Origin: Schistocephalus solidus
Taxonomy: Eukaryota; Platyhelminthes; Cestoda; Diphyllobothriidea; Diphyllobothriidae
Length of the DNA: 64,000 bases
NCBI GenBank assembly: GCA_017591395.1
Contig: WEDG01002559.1
Location: 227,476 to 291,475, forward strand
Reading direction: 5' to 3'
How positions within the stretch are numbered: the stretch's first letter is position 1; every line of letters begins with the position of its first letter. The notes beneath the pieces were generated by a model. It was not told where the DNA came from and did not search any database. It saw only the letters and a program-made list of their open reading frames with translations. Below are positions 14,101-26,900 of this stretch, in pieces. Position numbers and translations under genes: made by a program.

Positions 14101-14851
14101 GTGCATGCGACTTCGATTTAGCTGCTGTTGTCTAGTCAACTGCTCCTGCTGTTCGGACTCCATACGCAGACGTTCCCGGCGAGCCGAATAGCCCGGTGAC
14201 TTCATCTGGCGTCCTGTGCTGCTGGTTGTTGTCGTGTAGGAGCGCACTGTCGGGTAGCCCAGTGGGCTGTGAATTTCTGTTAAGAAAAAATACAACATAA
14301 GAATTAGAGAGCTCTGAAAGGACCAAAGAACCAATACCATAAACAAACTTAATAAAATTGGGTAAATGGGAGTAGAGATGGTGAAGTGGGGAAGAAAAAG
14401 CTGAAAGGTGACACCAACAAGCAAGGAAGGGGAGCAGGAAGGCAGGCATGATATCGAGAGTAATTTAATTGCTCATAAGTTGGATTGCGCTGCTCGCAGG
14501 TTTGACGAACTAGCGACTATATACAGCTACAAATAGTTGGCAACCTAACTCGTGACCTAATCCCACGAAAATAACTAACTAAATAAAACCCTATAGGCAT
14601 ATTAGTGTTTTACACATTATAACCTAAAGATCATCCGAAAATTGGTGGTTGATAAAAGCTGGGACAAAATTAATAGGAAATTAGCTGAGTGCAAGGCAGT
14701 GTAGAGTTCCGCTGAAATTTATAAACATTTTGCCCATTACGTTTGATCAGTCCCAACTGGTAGTCAGGGGGTATGATTGGCTAAATCATGGCAGAATAAG
14801 TCCAAAACAGACTGTATCAATGAACCCATATGTTCTGTCATCTCTCCTCTC

Positions 14852-14912
<61 letters not shown>

Positions 14913-17900
14913 CTGCTAACTAGATGCCTGAAAGCAGGCTGTGTGATCTGTCACTATGAAGCGATTCGAGCTGATTTCCTGACCGCCTGAACAACGAAAA
15001 CCTTTATCGTTACATTGTGGGATAATTGGGCGAGTCAGTGAAAATCGACTCCCCTTTGAAGGTGCTTTTTTCCTATCAGCTGTAAGTGAACCATGGATCA
15101 TCATCTTTCACCTTAATAAACAGGACAGAAAACGAATCACCAGCGGTTTCCATCACCTGCTCCATAGCCACTATTTGTGGCGTACATTTGGGATTTTAAT
15201 GAAGAATGTTATATGATTTTACAAAGAAGGACAACTCACGAGGCCAAATTCTAAAAGTACCGTTTTAAAGAATGTAAGAGATTATTCCTCTCATAAGTAT
15301 CATAAAGACTGAGCGTTGTTGAAATTAACGAATGACAGTTTGCTTACTAGTGAGTCACAGCCCTTGGTATGCGTCAATGGGTCAGAGCGTATTTAACAGC
15401 ACTGAGTAATCACCGGCAAGGTTGCGAAACTAATAATGCCATAGCCCCTAAATACGCATTAAAGGCCCTTGTACGTCAGAGGTGCGTGTAAATGGCCTCT
15501 GAGAAGTTCTAAGGTGCTCAAAGGTGCGGGAATAACGCCTGCGAATCTACTTTGCAAGTTTTTGAAAAGTGTTCTACCATCATTGGAAAAGGCTGAGTGA
15601 GAAATATGCCGTTAAGACCCATAAGTTTTATGTGTAAAAGACTAAAATCGTGATTCCAGCTTCGAGGTTATATCCGCGTTTCCTCTCAAGCACGGTTGGA
15701 GAGAGAAAGAGAGTACATTTACAGGATAAATGCGATTTGCCATGCTGACACCATCTGTACCACACTGTGCCTCTAGAGGGTGTACACACCACAGTGACAG
15801 CAAAACAAGCGAAGCAAATGACAGCGTGACTCTCGCGGTCGAATAGATTCAAAAACACCACAAGTGAAACTCACCCGAAGCAGCTCCGTTACGATAAGAC
15901 CAGCCCTGCGAGTTCATCATGTTGGTTGTGCTGAGTGCCCTTTTGGGTAGGCCTGAGGCCGTTTGGAAGCCTGAATCTATGAATGCAAACAGAAAGACAC
16001 TGAAAATAACAGGGATGGGGCGTTGCGGATTAGCCTCGTCTTGTCGTGCCTTGGGACTCAAGCTGGAGTCCCGTCAACAGTCACATAGCGGCTAGTAATA
16101 CTGACCGAAAAAATAACCGCAAAAGACCAGGGAGGATGGAATGGGTATCTCTGGCTTATTAGCAATCATCAGGCCGCCATACACAACCCCTAGGCTTCGC
16201 GACCCCTGGGACTTCGACCCCCAACCTATTGGTTAGAATTCGAACACCCTTATCTGCCACTTTCTGAGATGATGGGTTCGAGTGAGAATCCGAAACGTCA
16301 GGCCAATAAACTTCTTGATCGCACCTTTCTTCTGTACTCGAACACCATTTCTGCATCGCTTGTCTTTGTGGGTAATGTTATTAATTGATCACCAGGTTTT
16401 TTAGAGACCATCTTTCCTACATTTTAGTGACCACCTCTCGTGACATCTACACAAGATTTATGCATTTTTAATGTCAACTAAGATCTGTTAGGAAGCAAAA
16501 AACTTTATTCTGTAAATCTTCGACGTTGGTTCCTAGCTCATCGTCCACCATATATCAAAATTTAAAAATTAAAACTTATTTAATGTACGAGTAAATGATG
16601 AACAGAACAAAACTCTCACATCCAGGTCACAGGTAAGCTACGTAGCCCTGGGACACAGTTGCAGTCAATGGCACCCCTGCATGCAATAGGAAAACTCTTC
16701 CTGTCCCAATGTAAAATTTTCCCATAGAGCTGCGATTTATGGCTCCCTGAATACATGCCAGAGAATCTAGGAGGTGACTGCAGTTATTCCAAGAAACACC
16801 TGGAAATAATGATGAAGTCATCAATGGGGATGAAAGCGTGCTTCTCAGGCAAAAGATTAGAATAGGTGTGGGAAGGCTGAGTAACTTTTAGACGTTCCAA
16901 ATAGCAACATTGGTTAGCCATCTTCAGAGGCTGGTGATGGTTTGGCATAGCATGCATTCTTCGGAACTTTGTTGGCGGACCATTTAAACTGAAGTTATTT
17001 CGAGTTGGTACTCAAAACTGTGCAAACATCGAGAAGCTCAAGATAAGGAAGACCGGGATGGTCACTTCTGGCTTCTTAGCCGTTATTAGAAAGTTATATC
17101 TAACTGCATATTTAGGGACCTAGGGTTCTAATTCGGGTTCTTTCTTTGATCATTGAGCCCTAGTTAGTCTAAAGGCCTAACACTGAGACACGGAATGGCG
17201 GGCCTCCCAGTTTTGATCAGGATTATGTACAACGAGGCATCTTGTTTGTGTCCCAAGGCAAAACGGAACGAGCAGGTTCCGCAAACTGATCACGTAGCAT
17301 CCATTTACTATATATATATATGAAATGAAACCGACAAAGACAAGGGAGACCGGAATGGCCATTTCTGGCTTATTAGCCGTCAGCAGCCAGGCATACCCAA
17401 TCCCAAGTGTGGCACACCTGGGATTCGAACCCGCGACCTTTGGTATTTGAGTCAAACGCTCTACCGTTGAGCCACGGGCTCGTTTTTTTGTCGGTTGTGA
17501 TCGGGAATATGATGATAGTGTGGGGCTCACCGATCTGCTTAAGGAACATGCATGTTCCGTTGTGCCCTGGAGCTCAGACTAGAGCCCTCACTGGCGGTCG
17601 CATAGCGACGGGTTTGAATCCTAGGTGTGCCACACGTGGGATTGTGTATGACTGGCTGATGACGGCTAATAAGCCAGAAATGGCCATTCCGGTCTCCCTT
17701 GTCTTTGTCGGTTTCATTTCATCATATGCTACACGTCGCTATGCGACCGCCTGTGAGGGCTCTAGTCGGAGCTCCAGGGAATAACGGAACATACATGTTC
17801 CTTAAGCAGATCGGTGAGCCCCACACTATCATATATATATATATATATATATATATAAAGATAGAGTGGCGTTCTCCGATCTGTTTATGGAACATGTATG

Positions 17901-20900
17901 GCTCGTTGTGCCTTGGAGCTCATATTAAATCCCTCAAAGGCAGTCGCATAACGACTTGTAGCAGAGGATGATAAGGTGGAACTAAGAAACTATGAACACA
18001 CATATATACAGTAAATTGCCTCACTCATGAAATGTCCTTCTCAAAATTTAAAGTGGTAGTATGGCACACATTTGAAGTTGTAATTGTGTTTTTGTGTACT
18101 AATTTGAGGCACAAAATTGTGTACAAAAGAAGGGTTCATTTAAGATCTGTTTAATGAAGGCAAAACTGAGCAAAATCGAGGTAAATCCGACGTTTCCTGA
18201 TTTGCAGGTGTTTTTCTACGCCATTGGACCTTCTAGACCAAACCTTATTTGTGTTTATTGTACCATAAACGGATATAACTATAAGCTATAAAAGCTTTAA
18301 ATATATCCCTTCAGAGAACGGAAATTTTGTCCCTGCCTTTACGAAAATCAGCTAAATGGAGATATGAGAAATCACATTTTCTTCGGAAAAACAAGGACGG
18401 ATTTAGTATAAAAAGTACAGTTTTGCAAATTTGTGACGTCCTATGGAAAAACTCTGGAAGACAACTGCTGTGGAATGTACACTAAAGGGCTATTTTCAAA
18501 ATTAATTTTACTTTTAGTGTTTATATACTCGTTTTTTTTATGGACAAGTATTCTCTACATTTAACACTTCAGGTTATCTGGATAACCCAATTTTTCTTGT
18601 TTTCGGAATTTGCACTTTTCTAAAACAATAAGTATTTCTAAACAAGGAAAAATAATTTTTAAACCACAATAAATCGTTATTTTAAGATTGGTTGCTTATT
18701 TACTTCTATAAAACTTTGTGGGACCCAGCGTGGGCTTCGCAGACTCTCTTCGTTGGGCAGAAGCCAACAATGCGAGTTTTGTCTCACGAAAATTTGTGCC
18801 CAGTTTCTAGTGTATGCATGACAACTTGAGACATGTGGGCTCGCCTCTTTACAGCCAACTGATGTTCGTGTAGACGTGTAGAGACCGATTTTCCTGTTTG
18901 TAAATGACTTCTTTTTTATCTAAATAGCCAACTCTATCCTTAGGGTGTACAAGCTGGTTTCAAACTGTAGTTGTTGGTTTGTGCGCCACGTAAATTTGGT
19001 GCTTCTGCAGGTGTCTTTCAACGAGTTCAGACACGCTCTTGATGTATGGAAATGTTTGCCAGTTTTTTTATTTTGGCGCTTGATCGAAACAATCCAGTCT
19101 GACGACCTGGGTAACCAGCGTCAAAAAATTTGACTAATAAAGCTTCTTATTGTTTCCAAAAGAACTTCTTTACATCGAATTATAGTTCGTAGGATGCCTG
19201 TCTTCCAATTTATTCGTATAAATTACGCTCGCGATGTTTTGCTACAGGCTAGAGGATGGGAAAAGTGCGCAATACACGAAAGCTTAATGCAAGACGAGTT
19301 ATCATTTTAGACGGAAAATGAAGATTTAGCAAAATTATCTCCACATTAAACCTGCCATAAAAACTCCCCAAGGATATCAGATTGCGTCTCGTTATTGTCG
19401 AAGCATACTTGGCGCATGCATTTTCAATGCTCATTATAGACTTCAGAAATTCCAAGCTTCTAAGTTGCAATACATGCAGTTCTGCCGAGATGAACTTCCT
19501 TCACACGTATTTGAATCTTTAAATGAGAAACTTACCTGTGTGTCCAACATTGAACGACAGAATACGAAGAAAGTAATGTTAGACAAGAAATTGATAACCA
19601 TTTCCCAACAATCTTACTCAAACCCGAATTGCTCAAAAGATGTAATAAATCTATCCTCGAGAAGCCTTACATGAACCGAAGAGCATTAAAATGCAATATT
19701 TCGGACTCGAAATACCTGCACTTTCTTGCGAATTTGGAGTCCATTATACTAGCGGAGCCTCTTACAGAAGATGAACGTTTCACCATACGAAATAACACTG
19801 TACATGCTTTAAAGAACCGAAATCCATTTTCAGTACTATCGAACAAAGAAATAAGAGCCCTAAAGTCTTAAAACAGACAAAAGCATCGTAGTCCTTCCTT
19901 TGGACATCGGAGGTTCAACAGCTATTTTAGAAAAAGCAGACAACGATAAAAAGATGATGCCATTGTTACAAGATAGGTTAACCTATAAACACCTTGACGC
20001 AGATCCCAACAAATTACAGAATTCATCAATTGAAAAAGTATTAAAGCGTCTCACAGGAAAGAAGCAAATATCAGGAGATATTGCCAAATCTATGAGACAA
20101 ACCGAACTGACCATAGCTAAGGTCTATGGACTACCTAAGGTTCAGAAACCGGAAGTGCACAGTGACCGATAGTATACTTAATAGATGCACCCAATTATAA
20201 GATTTCTAAGTGGCTTTTCTGAAAATTACACCCATTGACAAAACATTGTGAAACATCCATTGACAACTCTCTAGGGTTTCTGGAGAAATTACGAAGACTC
20301 AACATTGCAGCAGATGAAATAATGGTATCTTTTGATGTTGTTTCTCTCTTCACATCCATAACATCAAATTTAGCAAAGCTATACACAGAAGAATTACTCC
20401 ACTTTATGACATGGATGTTCCTACATCTGCCTTGATTGAACTCTTGGACTTATGCCTAGAAACGAATTTTTCATTCTCATAAGAGTTATATCAACAGCGA
20501 AAGATAGCCCCTATAGGGCTTCCTAGGCTTCCTAGCGGAATTAACGATGCAAAAATCAGAAGCTACTGCCCTACCACTGGTTAACCCCAAGTTATGGGTA
20601 CGCTACGCTGATGACACATTTGTCATCGTTAAAAAAGACCGACTGGAAACAATGAATAATATTATTAATTCGACGATACCTGGAATAACCTTTACGCTCG
20701 AAAAAGAAATTGACAACCGACTACCTTTTCTTGACGTCCTCGTACAGCGAAAGACTGACGGACCTGTGAAACATCAGTTTACCACAAAGAGATCATGTGG
20801 ATGTTATCCTACATTATGGGAGCAACCAGCCTGTTGCTCACAAACAAAGCACTGTCAAAAACCTCATCAATCGAGCAAAAATCCACTGTTCTACCAGCGA

Positions 20901-23900
20901 ACTTTACCAAATTGAACAAACTTATATATTTCAACTCTTTTCCAGCACCAGTTACCCTAGAGATTTTGTACATAGATGCATGAGACATCAGGAATTAAAA
21001 GAAAACGATAAAATACTAGATTATTCCTATCAAGTGCCCAAATAAAAAAAACTGGCAAACACTTCCATACATTAAGAACGTGTCTAAACTCGTTGAAAGA
21101 CACCTGCGGAAGCACCAAATTTACGTGGCGCACAAACCAACAACTACAGTTTGAAACCAGCTTGTACACCCTAAGGAAAGAGTTGGCTATTTAGATAAAA
21201 AAGAAGTCATTTACAAACAGGAAAAATCGGTCTCTACACGTCTACACGAACATCAGTTGGCTGTAAAGAGGCGAGCCCACCTGTCTCAAGTTGCCATGCA
21301 TACACTAGAAACTGGGCACAAATTTTCGTGAGACAAAACTCGCATTGTTGGCTTCTGCCCAACGAAGAGTCTGCAAATTCTTAGGGGCCATTCGTTCTGA
21401 TGAACCGTGCATTACTCGGCACACTGAATTGGATGCCGTGTACAACAAGCTCAAGGAAATGTGGAAAAGGCGGTAGCCACCCACAGTTACAGATATTGAC
21501 TGGAATGATTCAGGAATATCGATTTTCTAGTACTTTTTAAGTTTTAACTGTTTTTTTGCCCATTTATGACAAGTCTAGCGACGACCTGGGTAACCTGCAT
21601 CGAAATTGTATCTAATAAGTTTCTTATTGTTTCCCAAAGTACTTCTTTACTTCGAAATATACTCCTTGGGGTGCCTGTATTCCAATTTATCGGTATATAT
21701 ATATATATATTGTTCGGCGGCTGAGATGCGGGGGCCAGATTACTTATATAAAGAGAGGCAGTGACTCACTTAAGATAAATATTGACCTGTTACCGGCTTA
21801 ACAAGTGCTGCGTGAATGACTCAGTAGCGCGGATGAATGCGCATTTGAGTGACGGTATTTCAACGGAAACTGATGAATTTTCATTTTCCATCACTGCTCA
21901 CGATGGGCTCAATTCAGAGTTTGGAACATAAGAAGAAAACTTTCGATCATTTTCCTCCCCCACCATTTGCTTAGGCAAACGAACTGCATTTTTCAAGATG
22001 AAACAGTATGAAAAAATTTAACCGTTGGCTAGAAGAAGGAAGAAACCACCGCTTGCACCGATAAAACAGATCAATATTTCTCTGCCCCGTGGTTAAAAAT
22101 TAATTAGCTCCGGAGGTTTATCATTACACGCGCCAGTCGGGGAGGCTATTGGTGAACTGAGGACTTCGAAAGAGAGAGGGAGGGAGAGAGAGAGGGAGAG
22201 AGAGAGAGAGAGAAGATCTTTACCCTCGTCGCACGATCTGCCACAAGAAAAACCGTGACCATAGCTTAAAGAGTCATCGGTTAGAGTGTAGCCTAGGCTG
22301 CCAGATCTCGTGGCAAGTGCCATTGGCGCTGGCAGCGGGGGTGGAAGCGGTGGCTTCCGCCGTGTGCGCACTACTCGACGACAATATTCGGTACGCAGGG
22401 AGGCCGGCATGGAGGAGGGATCAGAGACCCCGGAAGCGCACGATACCGTGAAGGGCAGGGAGGGAGCTCCGCTCAGCATCGAGGGGGCTGTTTCCATAGT
22501 GGTCGATATCAGAGGTCTCCTCGCTGGTGCTTTCTGGTCCAGTATTGGCAGTCGTGGGAACCTTCCACTGTCACTGAGGACGCTGTCAAAGCAACTGCTC
22601 AGAGAAGAAGCATCGCTCGCCTCCCCTCTCTCTTTATCGTCATCGTCCTCAGAGAAGGGGTCCTCGGTTGGCGGCATGGTGGTCTCGTCCAGGCAGGAGA
22701 CCGATCTTGCAGCGACAGGAGACTGAGCTACGGGGAGTGGAGGCTCGGGAGAGAGCCCGGAATCGCGCCAGCAGTACTCGCACATGCCAGTGTGACAATC
22801 TCGGTTGTGGTTCTTGGCTCTCGGCAGGCTCTGCGGTCGGACGTAGGGCGAACAGCAACCATATGCGTGGGGACAAAGAAAAGAGTTTGAAGAGGCCTGT
22901 GCAGGATTGGCCAGTTTCATTTTTCCTTGTCTTTACGTTCACCACGGAGACAAGGATGCGCTGGACGAGGAGACCAGGAGAAGGAAAAAAAGGAAATTTC
23001 TTAAATTTCTCAAAAAAGGTAACTGCTCGGGCACTGCCCCAAAAGTAGACGAATACAAATTTAGGAGAAAAACACGTTCTCACCACTGTGGCAAACGGAA
23101 GCTGCATGTTTTCCGTTGGAGTTGAGTATGTGTGTATTTTAGTATACGTGGTACCTAATTCAGAGCCCTTTCCCAGGAATTCCAGTTTTAGGACTGCCTT
23201 CTAAATTTCAAACACAGAATGGATGCTGGCGGAGGATTAGACTACGGAGACTTTATTTGGTGGAATTTAGGTCAACTTGCAGGAGTCACGCTATAGCAAA
23301 GCGCTATAGCTTTTCAAGGCAGGAAAAGTATGAGCAAAGTATTCTATGAAAGTCGAACTAAACTTTAAGGTATTTAAAAAACAACCGAAGCACACGAATA
23401 ACCGTCCATACTTAAAGAGCAAGCGACCATAAAGGATTAAATGTCTCTACATGGTTTGTACGGGTACCTGAATTGTAACTTAACAGAACCACCCTATGGC
23501 TATCCTAGGGTAGGCTACTTTAAATTGAAACCACGGTTTTTGTTCAATTAAAAAAAACTGTATACTTAGCTGAATCACGTTCTTCTAACGTATCCACCTT
23601 TATTTTAATAATCAGTTTAAGTCCTAAGTGGACACAGTAGCAGCCTTTAAGTCGGCAATATGCAAGTTATTATGTATATTCGAAGTCAAGACAAGATCGT
23701 ACCGGAAAAATGAAAAATAACGTTGTATGAAGTTAATTTACCATCTTTCTATAAAAAAGGGACTACACTGGATCAAACATGTATATTTTGCGTGGGAGAT
23801 ATGGCAGAAATGCAGCATTTGCAAATATAGTTTTATCAAATCAACTCGTTACTAAAGTAGTAACAGAATGCTCATTTCATGCTTAAAATACTTTGACAAT

Positions 23901-26900
23901 GCTTGCAATAATCTAGAAATACTGAGCATGTTGTTTTCTATAGCCAGCTGACGAACTGCTGTTTATTTATCGACATAGCTTATGTAAATCATAGTAACCA
24001 TTGGATATGTCATACCACCTAGCATTTTCTTCTAATAAATATCTACATATTTGTGTCATTTGGATAGACTAATGTACACCATTGCCCTTTCGAACATTTC
24101 CCGTCAAGATGCCCTTAGGTGGTACCACCAGGATTATTGTTCGGCTCAGGCTTAGGCTTAGAGGTAAGAGGGAGGGTTAGAATTAAGGATTAGGGTTGAG
24201 CGTAAGGTGAGCAGTTAGGGGTAAGAATAGAGGTTAGAGTTAGGAGTAGACTTGAAGGCACAAGCTAGCGTTAGGTTTAACTTGATTTTTAGGCTTTAGA
24301 GATAGGTTAAGGGTTACGAGTTAGGCTTTAAACGTTCGCAGCTTCAATTATAGTTTCAGTCGCGGCCTTCACGCAGGTCATACTTGACGAGATATTTTTC
24401 ATGGTTTTTCTTTCAATGCGATTAGTCATCATGCGCTGGGATCTGTTCTCCTGAAGTATCTACTCAATGACCTCCATTTTTATTTTCCACCATTTTACGG
24501 TTTCTAATTTTCATTATTCGAAATTGTGCACTATGTTTTACTCTTTCTTAGTGCATTTAAACAAATTAATTGCGTAAATGCATTTTTTAACCTTTTGCTT
24601 CCCAAAAGCAGCCAGCTGTCAGTTTCGTTTACTCCACCCATTAAGCCACAAGTACCATCAATCCCATATTACAGAATTTATTGACTTCCACTACTTGAGT
24701 TGGGCCAAATATCTAATCGTTCACTAAATTGTCCTTTGGAGTGCTTTACAATGGTTGATTGTCAGTGTCTTAACATCTGGTCTTTGAGATCTACAAAATG
24801 TAGTATAATATGATTCAAAAAGATAGTATTCTTAGATTTTAAAGTCAATTTCAGAAAACTTGAATTTAAGATAATACAAATCTTCTCAATAGCAAAATTC
24901 ACCTGGGAAAATAGGCATATATATATATATATGTGTGTGTGTATATCGCTTGCCTGTTTGGAGTCCTGTGCGAAGACCGATCAGTCCAGACCAGGCAGCG
25001 GGCGTATGAGGATATTCCAGCCGAGGAGGACGAGCGATCAAGTCATCTGTACTCTTCCTCGTAGTCAGCTCCTTTTTGAAGATGCAAGCACACCTTCTGA
25101 GCACATGAAAGTCAATGTCAGCGCGATGTCGACAGGAGAGTGTGGGACGATTCCTGTTCTGCAGCACTCTGCTTTGAGAATGGCGCATGCGCGTGTGAGG
25201 TGTCGAGCTGTGGCACCAGACACAGCAGTAGCTGACACAGTAGCTACGATTCAGCACGCCAGACCGCAAGTACTGCTGCGTCGAGCATGCTCATTGGCGC
25301 GACGGGTTTCAGGTCAAAGGAGGTTAGTAGACTCACATGAGAGCACGGAGACGGCCTGGATTACTACCACAACAGATGTCAAAGCACAGCAAGAGAGAGT
25401 CTTGTCGGGGAGATCGGGGCGGTGGTGGCGGTGGAGATGAGAGGGGGAGGGAGGAGATTTGACCGATTCACATGCGCCGGAGTTGGTGCTCCCGTCTGGA
25501 CCCAAGAGGGCTAGTTTCGGTGGAATACAGGCCTTTATAGTTGTCTCACTCAACCGACATTGGGGTCTCTCTTTCAGACTTTCCTGTCACCGCGTGACCT
25601 CCAACGTCTAAACGCCGGTTGAAACTCGTGGAAAGCGTACCCTTTAAAAGCACTTTGATAATTCATTTTAGCTCTGCCATGTCAGAATCGGGAACAGTAG
25701 CTTTTAAAACTGCTTCGGTCCCTTTTTACTACATGCAATCCAGTCAACGTCCGACCATCAGTACTATGTTATGATTTCACTCATTTTTTGTTCATATATT
25801 ACTGGCTTTAGCTTCCGTGCTGCTGCTGATGCTGCTACCGCCGTTGTTACTAATAATTCCATCAGTACCATTAAAACAAATGGTGATAAAATTAACAGTA
25901 GATAAAGAAGGCCTCAGCCACATTTTTTCCTCCACTTGTGGCATAAGTTGCCGAAAGTCTTCAAGTTGACACAGAAACGAAGAAAACATTCTGGGATCCT
26001 AACGCCAAAGATAAATATATGCCTACAGGAGGCTTGGAATTGGGGAAAGTACTTTTGTCAGTGAAAGGGGGTCTTTTTTAGCCGTTTAAGAGAACAAACC
26101 GGATGTATTTAAAGTAAAATTGGGTAATAAGTTCAAGATTTAGAACAAACACAAAGGCAGGTAAAAATGAAACTGCATAAAACTTACTTGGGAGTTCCAA
26201 TCGAGACTGCGGTCGATAAGTACTTGAGCTGCAATCAAAAGGAAGGGTCTTCAACAGGCTCTTAGGGCGTACTATGCAATAAAAATTACCAATAGTAAGG
26301 ACTAGAAAATGTGCTTATGATGAATGGACTTAGCCAACAGTAACAATTAGTCAAACAACATTGCAATTTATTTGATTGACCTAAATGTGCAAAATCTGAC
26401 GGTTTCGGTCACATTCGAACCCAAAACAGCTAGGACAGGGCTTGATTACAGCCAATGCTCTAAGGGTCTAAGTTACGAGGCCCACCAGAAGTCGTTTGTT
26501 TGATTGCATTTGGGTAAAGTTGTCCGCCCAGTCTACTGGGAAATCCGGCAATTCTGATACAGTAAGCCGACTGCCCAGGCAAGATTTCCTAAGCAATCAA
26601 TCTATAATCCACCAGATGACTACCCCGGTCACTTACTTAATTGGTGTTTGTGACAGATTTGAATAATTTCTTCAAGCCACTTGTGAAAAAATCCGCGGTC
26701 TCAGTGGGATTCGAAGCCAGGACAGCAAAGGCAAAGTTTGAGTACGGCCAACGCTCTAAGCCTTAGTGAACTCAAGTAGCGGAAAAACAAACCAGTTTCA
26801 ATTGATACACTTGCTTAGCAGGTGCACCTAAGCTAGACAAGTATAATCTTGCTGTGCAGCAATCTATGTTTGGTTGCACACATAAAAAATATTTTTTACC

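Larger units (their letters stand above)
22728..26187. other. Intron of tensin-like gene
   Basis: A 3.5-kb intron. It contains degenerate TTAGGG-like sequence (24130-24340), a (TA)n/(GT)n tract (24916-24943) and a GC-rich island (24950-25560). No further exon is required by phase. Confidence 0.5.

Noticed and set aside
17407..17482. Possible functional tRNA gene
   Set aside because: A and B boxes are present but there is no acceptor stem or proper anticodon arm, and a SINE tail follows.
22310..23125. Plus-strand open frames opposite the tensin exon
   Set aside because: The minus-strand reading is supported by splice sites and phase; these are its antisense shadows.
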